Source: Phytophthora quininea (taxonomy: Eukaryota > Oomycota > Peronosporomycetes > Peronosporales > Peronosporaceae). From it: a stretch of DNA of 64,000 bases. This document shows positions 22,966-35,300 of this stretch, one piece after another. The stretch spans positions 186,001 through 250,000 of the forward strand of contig JAAVTG010000579.1 in NCBI GenBank assembly GCA_011947345.1, written 5' to 3'. The notes beneath the pieces were generated by a model that saw only the letters and a program-made list of their open reading frames with translations, did not search any database and had not been told where the DNA came from. Numbering within the stretch: position 1 is the stretch's first letter; each line of letters starts with the position of its first letter. The translations under genes and the position numbers were made by a program.

Positions 22966-25900
22966 TTACAGCCGCACAGACTGTGTCTCTGCATGCAAGT
23001 CCGCGTCAGGGTATGTCTGCGACTGCAGGAACGACAGGGAGCGCGGCTGGCCACGCGGATAGCCGATCTGGCCCTGCCGCATGTCTGCGATATGCTCCGC
23101 CTCAAACTCCGCCTCAAAGTCGAACGTGGATGACAAGCGCGTCACTAGTCTGCGCCGCGCAGTGTTCGGTGAGTCGGCCGATGAGTCATCGGCTTGTGAG
23201 CTTTCATTTCCACTTAGTCCCGTGCTGAGTCCGTACCGCAGCTGTGTTGGCATGCGGGGACCAGGAGAGTCTTCCAAGCTCTCCAGACGGCGGAAACTGA
23301 AGTGATCTGTGTCGGTGCTCGAGGCTGGTCCTGGACGGACAGTATTCCCATACTGACTCACGCTAACTCCACTGAAGCCGAATTGAGAGGCGTTTGCCTG
23401 GGCATGGGACGCCGCACTGCTAGCGGGTGGGCCACTGTGACCCCAACGGTTGCTGCTAGCATGGGAGTACGCGCCAAAGTTCACGTTTGTGGCTGAAGCT
23501 GCCGGGTTGGACGCAGTTCCGGCAGATCTGCTCATGGCGGCGGACGTCTGCGCAATCCGCGTTTGTTGTTTGTGCAGATCATCTGGCTCATTGTGCGCCT
23601 GTGCGATCTCCTCGGCCTCATCCGGCTCCGATTCGCGCATGGAGCGCTGGTACTTCTTCTCGGCCTTGGTCTGGATTGCTCCCAGCTTGGTACTGGCGCA
23701 GAACATGAAGAGCACGATGGTAAGAATGACACAGGCGATGCACAGGACGAAGTGCGCGAGCGCAAAGGACGGATCGAACATGTAGACGACGATCTGAATC
23801 GCGTAGAACACACACAGCGACAGTGTCCAGTAGAGCGGGCGGCGCGAAGCCGGGAACATCTCCATGGCAGACAGCCACGTGACACTCATGAGGCTCAAGC
23901 CCGCGGAGATGTAGAGTAGACACAGTAGCGCCTGCACCAGCCCGCCATCAGCCTTCGACACAGCGCCAATGACGCCGCACGTGAAGGCCATCAACGCCAC
24001 AAACGGCAGGAACTCCTTCAAGATGGTTTTACGACGCACATTGTCCACCAAGAAGCTGCCGAATGCAAAGCCCGTAGCGCCGCACAAGGCGAAGTAGACG
24101 GTCCAATAGTTGTTGGCGTTGCCGCTGTCGTCTTGGTGCTCTTGAAGCGTTCGCCTGATCAAAAGCGCATTGGACATGATCAGTCCAAAGACCGCTTGAA
24201 GCGAGAACACGAGCGACAAGCGGAAGACCAGGTGGTTGCCCTTCGTCTTCTGGCCCAGCTCACTCTGAATGATCGTCATCTCTGGATACACGTTTTGGCG
24301 GCGGCGCAGTCTGACGAGCACCGCTCGGGCTTGATCCTCTTGGTTGTGAGCCAACAGCCACACAGGACTCTCCGGTACGAACCAAAGCACTCCGAAAAAG
24401 GCGAGGAGAAGCTCCGGCTGCACGAACAGAGGCTGGAAGCGCCACATATTAAGTGGCTTGTTCTTCCAGTCCTCACTGATTGTTGTGGCGTTTGTGTTGG
24501 ACATCAACAACGAGTGAACGAAGTACCCGATCATGGAGCCCATCAAGAAGATCGTCACGCTCTTACCTCGCCAGCCCTTGGTGCAAATCTCGAAGCTCCA
24601 CAGCAAGTAGTTCATGGCCATCATAGCGGAACCAGCCGCCGCGATGCCGCACGAGACAATGATAATCGATGTGCTCGGAATAAAGTTAAGCCCAACGGAA
24701 ATGAACACCAGGCTTCCGCCGATGGCCATGTTGACACGCCGTCCAAGTACGCGGCCAATCAGCAACGAAATCAGAACTGCAATGATGCTCATCATCGCAC
24801 ACGTGACCTTCAAGTATCCGTTTTCCACGTAGCTCTGCATGTCGGAGCCCAGTTTCTTCTCTACAAAGTAGGCGAACGACCGGTTCTTGAAGTTGTCGCT
24901 GGAGTCGTTAATATATCCGAGAGTGTAAAGGAATGAAGTCATGAAGCCATAAATGAAGCCACCCAGCAAGCCAAGCAGAATGCAGAGCGATGCAGCAACC
25001 TCCGAGCCAGAGCTCAGTGCACGCGAGAAGCCGCCGTTGTACATCGCTCTTGTTTGCAGAATGCGCATAAACGGAAGCAGCGACAAGAGGAATAAGGGAA
25101 TGACCAAGAACAGACCCACAATCATGTCCATGAGGAACCCGAGAGCCATCATCGGACTCCACATGGCCACCTCCATGCCAAACACGCCGTTAAACGCCAG
25201 CGCGTACTGTACGATGGAGTTGAACCCCAAAATCATCGAGATGGAGAAGGTGAAGCACTTGAGCACGGACCAGCTGCCTATGGACCCAACGACTAACGGC
25301 ACCAACATGATCCCTCCAATCACACACACCATGTACAGGATGCCTTGGATCGAAAGGGACTTCAATTTGCGATGCTTTGACACACAGTGGTGTAGACGGT
25401 TTCCAAACCACAGCAGAGCCCACATTGCGCCCATCGCGCCAAACAAGAGAGCAAACCAAGCAAGCGAAAACTCAGTCATGAACACGTAGTAAGTCGCCAG
25501 TGGGTGGCGCAGCTCGCGGATGCAATACGTTAGACGCCCCATCGGTCCCAGAGGCACCATCAGATCGACATCCGACTTCCACCACTCGTCCCAACTATCC
25601 TTCGGTTGCAAGCCAGCAGTGCTGGCATCCTTCGATCCTACTTCCTCGTCCCCGTCGTCTTTGTGGCGTGCACGCATCATCCAGGCGAACCAATTGGCAA
25701 TATCCACCTTGGATTTCTGCAGGACGAGACCGTCTGTATTGAAGACAAATGGCGCCATGAGCCAGCATGCGCCGAGGAAAAGCACGGCAAACGCAGCAAT
25801 TCCGTAGCTCTGCGACTTCTTACTGTACGCTGCCAAAGAGGTGATGTTAGCAGGGATCAGATCAGGTTCGGTATCACAGTCAAAGTCAGCAGTGGCACAG

Positions 25901-28900
25901 TATTCATTGAGTGCGTCCGAGCCGATATCAAACTAGCCGTAAATGCCGAATAAGATCATCACGCCAATCAGTTCGACAGCCTTTCGGAAGTGAGAAACGC
26001 CATATTCCTTGAAGAAATTCACCATCGGGTCTCGTGTGATCGAGAAACCACGCCCCGTACCGCGGTACTTGGAACCGCCACGGATCAATGCCACGTCGTA
26101 GAAGTGCGCCTTGGTGCCCGTCAAGAACACGTAAAACACAATACCAAGCGTAGCAATCAGCTCCACAACTTTCATGGCGGCTTGTCTGAATCCGAACTCG
26201 ACAAACAGAGTCGCGAACAGCGGGAGCGTGGTCAGCATACCAAACTGCAGCAGGTACTGCGTTGTCATGACGCTGGCAAGAGAATTGAGGCTGCCTGTCT
26301 TCATGATAGCCGTGATCTCCACTTCCGAGTGCGTTGCAACGTACAGCTTGCAGTAGGCGTACACGTAAACGCAGAAGACAGTTAACGCGTTGCAAATGTA
26401 GAATCCAAAGTGCCCGAAGAACATGGAGTTTAGCCGAGAGAAGTCCAGCGAGTTCGTCAAGCGATGGCCCTCGCGACTGAGACAACTTTCAGCACAACCG
26501 TTGGAAAGTTTGGCCTCGAACGCATTGATCTGACTCAGAGTCACGTCACGGCCCTTGCCACACTGCATGAACTCGACGTGGGTCACCAAACCTCCACGAA
26601 GCGTCACATTGTAGCCGCTAAAGACATCTTCGGACAAGTTGATACCCTTGCTTGCCTTCGAGACGCCACCGCTGGTGACGACAAACGACTTTTCGAACAC
26701 ATCCGGGTGGCCATAATGCATTCGGGACCGAAGCGGCTTCGCCAACACACGTTGAGTCAACGTCACAAACACCAGCTCTTGCAGCGTCATAAAACGAGCC
26801 AGCGACGACGCTCGGCCTGTAAACACGTGCTCCTTCATACCGATCACAGTAACTTCCTCGCCTGTACTCGTAGCTGTCGCCAAAAAGTTAGGCATCTTCA
26901 GACATTCCTCAAGATAATGTTCCTGGTTCATATCAATCGTCTGTAGGTACTCTCCGCGGGTGAAAGGCAGGGCTACGTTCTGGTTTTCGGGCTTACCCTC
27001 TCCAAGGATGGGATTGCCAGGCAATTCGTATCGGTACACTTCGACAATTTCATCTCCTTCGGCCTTCACCAACACGCCATCGAAGCGGTTGATCTCTTTG
27101 TCCCCATCCCTTTCAGTGATTGAGTCTACAAAGCTAACACGCCAACTCGGGAACTTCTTCATCAAGTAGTCAATATCAGCGGCACGAGGATCACCGTTAG
27201 CGACTTGCTTCGAGTAAATCTGACAGCCTGTAATGTACGAAAACTTTAGAGCCGAGATGCGATTCATCTCATCCAATTTCTCTTGGAGACTCATGTCCGG
27301 AAGAGAATACAACTCCAGCCAGCGGAGTAAGCGAATCGCGTCTTCATATAGCATCATGCCGTGAACTGTTCGGGCAAGTGTCTGACCACGCATGGAAGCC
27401 CACAGACGCACCTCTGTCGAGTTAATCTCGAGGGCGTCTTCTAGTGTTGCAGCTCCCATCCGCTCCAGAAAGTTGCTCCACTCCTCGGCATGGAACGTGA
27501 TCAGATACTTCATGATCGTTAAGTCTGCGTGTCCCTTTGCCTTTTGCTTCTTTTCCAACTCTGTGAACAGGGCATTCGAGTGCACCGGATTGTTGAGCTC
27601 ATCCAATGTAAACAGCACCGTTTCAGAGTAGTAAGGCGTCATGACTGAGAACGAAGGCATAGCCTCCATCGAATCCACACGCGGCATGTCCATCGACAAG
27701 GAGTGGAGGAAGAAACCCATGCGGCGTTTGGCGTCTTCACAACGAGGGAGTGAGCTTGCGACATCGAGGCGAAGCAGGAAGAACAAGCGAGTACAGCTTG
27801 AGATGAAATCTGCGGGCACAAAGCGCGGCAGGGGCGTGGAGTCACTGCGTGGATGAACAGCGATCAGACCTGTTTCTGCCATTGCGTCAGCCTTGTAGAG
27901 GTTAATCAACTGCTGAGTCTGAAATCCAAGGTCCTCTGTCGCCTGTAAGAAGCGGCAGTTGTGTAGTTTGCGCGAAACAGCGTCATCTTTCAGCATCAGC
28001 TCCATCGTCAACGCGATCGCACGCAGGCGATCAACAACTTGTGCGACTTGAACGTGAAGCTCCATCCTCAATTCCTCCGGAGCAGACGCGATGTCATCGA
28101 TCTGTGAGATATCCTCAGGCATGTCCAATATGACGGCCAGCAATTCTACCACATTGTCCGAAAGTTGCGGCAAGTATGTCAGATCCAGCAAAGAGACGAC
28201 GTCCGGTGACGAATAGATATACTCCAGAACGCTCAAGGCTCCCTTCTCTTCCTCCTCACCGAGAAGCAAGTAAAAGATGTCGCGCACAAGCTCCAAACCA
28301 TTCTTCAGACCTTCCAAGGCGTCAGCAGTGGCAATATTCTTCACCACAGTTGCAGTATCCCACTTGTTGGTGCGAGATTTTGCTGCCACCTCGATAGCCT
28401 TTGCCAGCTTGCCAGCCAACAAGAAGATGGGCTCTTGAATACGTTCACCCTTGTTCAGAATGCGGTATTGCAAGATGACAGTCTCACGATCATCTAGCAG
28501 ATCGTTCAGCCGAAAGTTGTCGACGACCTGGTTCCAAATGATCGCGAAACGCAGGCGGACTACATCACGGTGGCGGAGCTCGCCGGAGTCTCCCGCGCCG
28601 GGAACAGGAGTCGCTGACCCTGGGTTTGGCTTCCTGGTTTTGAGGGATACCACCTTATCATCGAAGAGCTTTGGTGCAGACGCCATACCCTTCTTGAGTT
28701 GGACAAGGCCAACGTAGTGGCCGATGCTCATGCGCTTTCCCATGATCAGACCAACGATCGACTGGTACAAGATGAACCAAATCTGCGCGTCATACATGTA
28801 CACGACAAAGATCGGAGCCCACAACGCGAGAATAAACAAGATGTTGTGGTGCGACTGGAACACGCCATCATCATCCTCGACATGGATATCGTAGATCTCG

Positions 28901-30313
28901 ATAGACGGGGCCATCAACGGTCGAATCATGAACTGCAGCGCGAACAGGAACTTGCAAAAGTAGATGATGTGCCACGAGAGTGAGTATTGCGAGTAATTTT
29001 TCCACGGTTGTGCGGTGTTGCGGCCCACATACTGCCGACTAGTGCCGTCAAGAGAATTGACAATGCGAATGCCCCAAATTGCGTTCGGGAAAAAGGCGCG
29101 AATTGAAGCTGCCAGCAGCACTGGAATAGAATAAAACAGGATGTAGACTAGCCCCATGCTCAAGAACGAACCAGCAGTGCCACCTCCAGGAAGCATGCTG
29201 CTCATTGAACCAAACAACGCGGACTCATCTGGCGAGAAATTGATCGCCATGAACAGTCCGAAGAAGAACGAGTGCCAGAACAAGCGACAGAACACACCCA
29301 CCGCCATCCACATGTCCTTGTAGAGTCTCAGTCCGAACAGCCAGATCTGCATCACCACCTTCATCGCCAATAACCCAGTGATCGTAATGAAGATGGTATA
29401 AAACGCATGTGCGCGGATCTTGTTCTGTCCGCTGTCAAAGATGCGGAAGAAGAATCCCAAGCCGCCATCGTCGTCGCCCTCAGCCATGTACGAGACGTAC
29501 ACGATCACCACCATAACGTGGAATACGACCACCAAAAAGTACCACACTCGGAAGAACGCGAGCACGGGGTTGAACACGCTGCGCTTCTCCTTGAAGGTCT
29601 TGTGGTCGTGCACTTCCAGCATCTTTGCGACGTTCATCTCGTCGCATTCGAGACACTGCGGCGTCCAGAAGAACTCGTTGACGTCGTCGTAATTGGTCGT
29701 GTCTTCATGGTCGAACGCTCGCTTGCCTTTAGGCGCCGTTGCCAGCCGCATCTGAGCGATGACGTGGTATACTGGTCGGACGATCTCGTTGAGATAGAAA
29801 CCTTCCTCCACGTCCGGCAGCGTGTCCAGGAACTCGATCTTGGCGGCCATGTTGTGGTACAAGAAGCACACGCACTCGGGCATGAAGCGCAGATTGCCTG
29901 CTTCGCCCCAGAGCAGCAGGAACAGTGCCAGCTCCTTCTCCATGCGCTGGGTGTTGTCCTTCTCTGGGTCCGACGACCTGGCAGGCGTGCGCAGGAAGCG
30001 GCACCACTGCACATAGTTTTTGAAGAATTTCTTGTGCACGCGGCCCAGCGCCGTGCGGGTCACAAAGTCCTGGCTCTCGGCGGCGCCCTCGGGGCCTCGG
30101 AGCGCACGCGCATCTGGTAGTTGGTGATCCAGCAGCCCATGTTCTCTTTTGGTTGGCCACAGAGCTGCGCTGGAAGCCGAACTTGCGCTGCAGCAGGTCG
30201 AACGGCCCCAGCGCCGACGCATGGAACGACTCGAGGCGGTGCAGCGCCGCCTCGCGACTCACGTCCAGGTAGTTGGACTCGGCCTGGCGCCGCACGGGCG
30301 CGCGGGAGGCCAT
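22966..30313 (-). CDS. FKS-type beta-1,3-glucan (callose) synthase fused to an MFS-like transporter domain
   Basis: About 2,450 codons, ATG at 30311-30313, with no intron found. The N-terminal FKS1 domain (ALFLLLWGEAGNLRFMPEC) is followed by membrane helices, the large cytosolic glucan synthase region and the second helix cluster. The C-terminal part after the FKS end (LMAPFVFNTDG, WDEWW) carries about 12 more helices with sugar-transporter signatures (FVPESPVWLL and AMEMFPASRRP). A Ser-rich cytosolic tail finishes the protein. It uses UDP-glucose to make cell-wall beta-1,3-glucan at the plasma membrane. Two 1-bp deletions near the 5' end (runs at 30147-30150 and 30091-30094) shift the frame. 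Codon 1461 is an in-frame TAG (25933-25935) inside the conserved FKS C-terminal part, with the same frame open on both sides. Confidence 0.85.
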
Positions 30314-30978
30314 GGCGTGCGAACGGAGGCGAAAGAGCTAATGAACAGGCGGCGAGGATCGGCTTTGTTGCCCTTGAGCTGATTTTTTGTATAAACAGGT
30401 CAAAATGCGGGTTTTCTAAAGTGTACCTATGATTTCCGGCAATGTGATTCGCTAATGCGAAAAGGAGGAAAATCCACAGCAACTTCATGGGCGTCGGACA
30501 CCACACACACTGGCAAAGCATGGCTTCGGTACTCGGTTGTTTAGAGGTGTCCAACGGACCGAGTTCACGCTTTTAGTAGTCGAGTCCGCTTTGCAGGTCT
30601 CGAGGCCGAGCATTTACCTATTTGGCCCAGCACATTCGAACAGCGCAGTTCAACTGGATTCGCGCCTATCCTTGTTGGCCTGGAGGTGTCCCAAGGCTTT
30701 ACCGCAGTTGCCTTCTGGACGTGTCTCCTTCAGACTTATCCAAGGCATACGCCTCGATGACCAGCATTCGAGGAAGCGATATCAGATAGTCTAGTGTTGA
30801 CTCAGTCTTTGCTCATGTCAACGATAATTCCACGACAAGGCGAATATCCATCCCCGGAATGCATTGCCACTTACATCGAAATGGTGTTTTTGATCATCTA
30901 TCTACCTGTGCGTCGGTATCTTTTTGCGAGCAAGATATCTTGGCGTTACAGACTTCACGCGCAAGATTCTTCGCGATC
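30314..30978. other. intergenic region, divergent promoters
   Basis: Lies between the glucan synthase start (minus) and the next gene (plus). Short frames on both strands have no domain, so I see only promoter space here. Confidence 0.45.
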
Positions 30979-32171
30979 ATGGGGAGCACATGGAGCTCGA
31001 GCAAGTTCTTCTCGCCCACACCTTCAACAACGCAGTGGGAAGTCAAGGACGTGCTGGCCTTGTGTGAAGATGGCGATTTGTTGCTCGCCCGAGAACAGCT
31101 TGTCGACTCGGCGTTGCGTTTGGGTGTCGAGTTCGTTGTGGCTCAAGACATCCGGCGCATGCAGAGCGGCCAGTTTCCATCCACGCGGATGACCACATTG
31201 CCTGGTAGGATTGACTGGTGCAAGTTGTCGTAGTGCTGGGCTAAGTTTCCTTCACCTCTGGTCTTGATGAATTTAGCGTGGACAAGGTGAGCTCTTGCAT
31301 CGAGACTGAACATGTTGCCGGCGCTGACGTTGAGTGGTAGCTGCGAGTTACTGCTTCGACACCAAGGAGCATTGAACGTGGTGTTGGTGAATGTAAGCGG
31401 TGTTCAGCTAGTGCCGTTCGAAGAGCGCGTCGCAGTGAAGCAACTTCAATGCCATGACCGAGTACGAAGGAATATTTTTCTCCGTGGTCTCCTCAATTTC
31501 TCTTTTGCTAATGGCTTTCATGGTTCTAGTTTGCGGTTCGCCGTCTTCAGCATGATGTTCGTACGGAAGTTCTATCGGCGGCTTTACGAGAGTTTGCGTC
31601 GGAGATAGCGACTGTGAGTCCGATTTCATGGCACACAAAGCTGTTTCCATCGGGGAATAGAGGGATAACACCTCGATCTCCACGAAGTGCATCAGTAGAC
31701 AAGGAAATTGCAGCCGCCGCAATGGAGAAATTACCGCCAGATATTCGACTTGTATTGCGGCGCATGATCGAGGTAAGCAAATTCTTATCCCTTCAAAGCT
31801 CGGACTCAGCGTGTGCGTGTGTCAAGTAGATTTTCTCCCAAGGCCTCAAGCTAGGTGACAGCCACGAGAGTATTTCAACACCACGTGAACAACTCAACGG
31901 TGGTGCTGACCAACAAGGAGATGACGCAGTCGCTGCGGAATGGCGTGACGTTCTAGAAACACTGGGGGCCGCCGAGTTGACGGCACGACTGAGTGCGGCA
32001 TTCACGACTGCTGTCTACGAGCGAGTTCAATTACTGGAACCGATGATAAGAAGTGCGCCAATGACTCCGTCTGCCTTCTGGTCAAGTGGCAGCGATAGCG
32101 AACGTCTAGTGTTAACCCCTCCTACTGCGTTAGGCGTCGAAGTCGCACTTGCAAGACCAGCGAGCTCTTGA
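30979..32171 (+). CDS. multi-exon protein of unknown function
   Basis: Proposed exons are 30979-31204, 31277-31286, 31341-31461, 31530-31772 and 31830-32171, giving 313 residues with GT-AG introns of 54-72 bp. The 10-base second exon is needed to keep the frame and is the least certain part; the 3' exons are solid. The protein is mostly helical and begins MGSTWSSSKFF, so a Gly-2 N-myristoylation signal is possible. It contains VKDVLALCEDGDLLLAREQL and an amphipathic block (ETLGAAELTARLSAAFTTAV) near the end. A weak resemblance of that block to peroxin-3 was noticed but is not enough for a name. There are no frame errors outside introns. Confidence 0.55.
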
Positions 32172-32365
32172 CAAACAAAAATGTATCATGTTGCAAAACG
32201 AGTGGGCTCGAAGCCGTCCAACGGCTCGGCACCACGCCTATCCTACCTAGTTTTCTATCAGCTATTCCTACTTCGCCGCCGACTAGCATTGCTTGTCTGT
32301 ATCGGCGAACTGCACGCCCACTTCGACCAAATTATTCTTGTACACAACACTTCCTCACTTCTCAC

Positions 32366-35300
32366 CTATGAGGCTGCATCCTTCGACTCTTGGCCGCTTG
32401 CCGTGTCAGCAGTCGTGGCGGCTGCGGCTGCACTGGCGCCTGCAGCCGCTTGCTGCTGAGTTTGCAGCTGCCGCGAGCGTTGAAGCTGCTGCTGACGAGC
32501 CTGAACCTGAGCCAAGAAATGGCGTCGAATGTCGGCACAACGCGGCACCTTGCAGGCAGCGTAGTCCTTGGTGCACTGTCGCGCGTGAGCAGACAGCAAC
32601 CCAATAATGCGCTTGCACAGCACACAGGGACCTGCGAGACGTTGCTCGCAGATAGCGCCGTGCTTGAGCATGGCCTGCATTCGATTGCAGTTGAAGAACG
32701 TGCAGTTTGGCACCGTGCAGCTACTTGCATGCTCGAGCTGCAGCAAAAGTTGCGGATCGATGTTGTGAATCCGTCTCTTCTTGGCTGCATCTCCATCCGC
32801 ATTGGCGCCATTGGCGGCACCTGCTGCAGCGGTAGTCGCCGCTGCAGCATCGGCATTCGTTGAAGTAGCTGCAGGCGTTATGTCAGCATTCGTCGCGGTC
32901 CCAACCTTCGCAGTCGTTACGGGAGAGCTTTGGTGTAGTTTGCGCTTTCGCGACCCCCAGCTTTCTTTCCTGTTCCTTTGGCATGTTTGACGTGCTTGGC
33001 ACGCTTTAGATCGGCGCTTCCAGCTTCTCGCTTAATGGCACGGCCTGTTGTGCCATTGCCAGTGTTAGCCCCACTTGGCTTTGCAGGGACGGCAGCTAGT
33101 TCTACCTCTGGTCGCGGGATTGCCACCACTTTAAACGAGTGGAGCTGGTGCTCGTGCTTGATCTTGGTGTGGCACGCGTCGCACAGATTAAAGATCGGAC
33201 AAATGGAACAGTTCCAGCGATTCCCACTCAGTAGCGTCGTCTTGCAGTTCGAGCAACTGAAAGTGAAGCCAGTTGTGCCTTGATTGAACAAGTGGTACAG
33301 CACCATCATGGACGAATGCTTGGCTCGCCGGATCTGGTCAAACTGGCAGTGGTTATTCTGGCAGTAGAGTAGGAAGGCTTCACGGGTATCGAAGATCTCA
33401 CAAGGCATGATCACATCGTCTAGCTCCTCGCAATCAGCCTTACGAACATCAGCATTTGTCTCGACTTTCGGCTTCGACTCGGCTGTTGCCTCGATCTGCT
33501 CGGCTTTGCTGTCTTCGCTTGCTTTCCCTTTGTCGGCATTTCGCTTTTCTTCTCCTCAACCGAAGGCACAGCTGATACCTTCTCCGTGGAGGAAGTCGAA
33601 GCTGCAACAATATTGCCGTCCGCTTTCCCAGAACTAACAGTCGCTTCGGTTATTAACTCCGCTGAAGGCTCCACTTTGGCGGGTGCTTTAGGATCCTCAT
33701 TGCCATTCGCTTTGTCTTGAGGACTATCTGCTTTTGCCTCCTGGGACTCAGGTTTGACTTCCTCTTTGACGTGTGTCTTGTCCGCAGTAGCTTCCGCTTT
33801 CACCTTCGTTGGATCGACAAACGTTAGTTCCGCATCGAACTTGATTTCCTGCAGATCTAACTCCGCAAGTTCAGCAGCGGCCACTTTCTCATTAAGTGGA
33901 AGGATGCGTTCACTCAAGTCCTTGGCACGCTTTGCGCAGTTGCCTGCGACCTCTACACGATGCAATAGTTGCGTTTTGTTGGCCTCATAGCAAGCACCGC
34001 AGTAGAAGTAGTGGTAGTGACGTGGGGGCGAGTTGCGCGAACTGGAGGACGACGATCGGTTTTTCTTGGCAGCCTCGAGTAAGTTGGAGACAGATGCGGG
34101 TGGGGGCAACGTTTTCAATTCCCAGTATCCTTCCTGTACAATGGGGCTCCGCATTTGTGGCACTTCGGGTACAAGTCGACCACGAAGAAGTCGTCTTTCT
34201 GAGGTTCTAGAATGCCCTTCAGCTTTTGCATGAGTGGGTCGTTGTTGATGACGTTTTGGTGCCGCTCGTGGAGCGACTCGAGCTCCCTCCTTTCTTCGCC
34301 CGAGACTTTGACGCACTGCTGCGAGTCACCGACGGTTCCGTCACAAAGCAACCCTTACTGCGCTTGCTTTTGTTTCCGGAACTCGTGTTTGGGGTCATTG
34401 TCCCCGTTTTCGACACGGCTTGAGCAGAAACGCCAGTCTCGATGTGTCCATTAGGAGCACTGGGCGAAGGCGACCTAGTCATCGGAGTGTTAGAACCACT
34501 AGCGGTCGTCGCGCTTCCAACGTCAGCAGCAGAAGCTTCTCCAGCGCCAGTCTTTGCTCGGTTTCCCGAGTCCTTTTCCTCCAGTTGCTTAATGAGATCC
34601 TCCGCCAACCTAGGCCAATAATCTCCTTCAAAGTAAGGCAGTTCATGGGCTGCCTTCTTCTTCATATAATATTCCGCATACAAGTTCGAAATGTTGACCA
34701 CGAGACCGTCGTGCTTGGCTTGAACCAGTAGTTTCTGGTACCATTGCCGCAAACGGGCTGACTTGGGAATTTTCTGGTTCTCCGGCTTGCAAAAGAAGAT
34801 GTAGTCGTCGCCTTTCAATGGTGGGCAAGACCAAATGTGGCAGGTATGAAACCCTCGATTCTTACAGTCCTCCAGGAAGCCAAGCATCACTTGTTGATGC
34901 ATCAACGTACGCAGCTTCTTCGGCTGGAAATAGTTAACCGAGTCCAGGTAGGAGACGTATACACGTCCCGCATTGGGGGACAAAGAGTCCGGACCATATT
35001 CCTGCACGTACAGTGTAAAGATGAGTACATCCACCCCATCCAGCTCCTGGAAGACGCATATACATCGAGATCTATACGTCAGCTGGAGCGATAACGCTGC
35101 CAGGTCCGCTGAAGAGCCTGCAGACTTCTTCTTATCTGCTGGCCGAGGACGCTTCAGAGATTTTGCTTGGCCAGTTACGGCCTTCACATTGTTCTCGTAT
35201 TTTTCAGCCAGTAATTTCCCCATTCTTGGCTTGATCTGAACCTGTTTGTCCACACTCAAAACTTCGCGAATCGTAATGCCAAACTGTGTGTCCGATGCAG

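Noticed and set aside
30979..32171. Peroxin-3 as the identity of the unknown multi-exon gene.
   Set aside because: Only one helical block near the C-terminus is vaguely similar. The N-terminal membrane anchor expected for PEX3 is missing.
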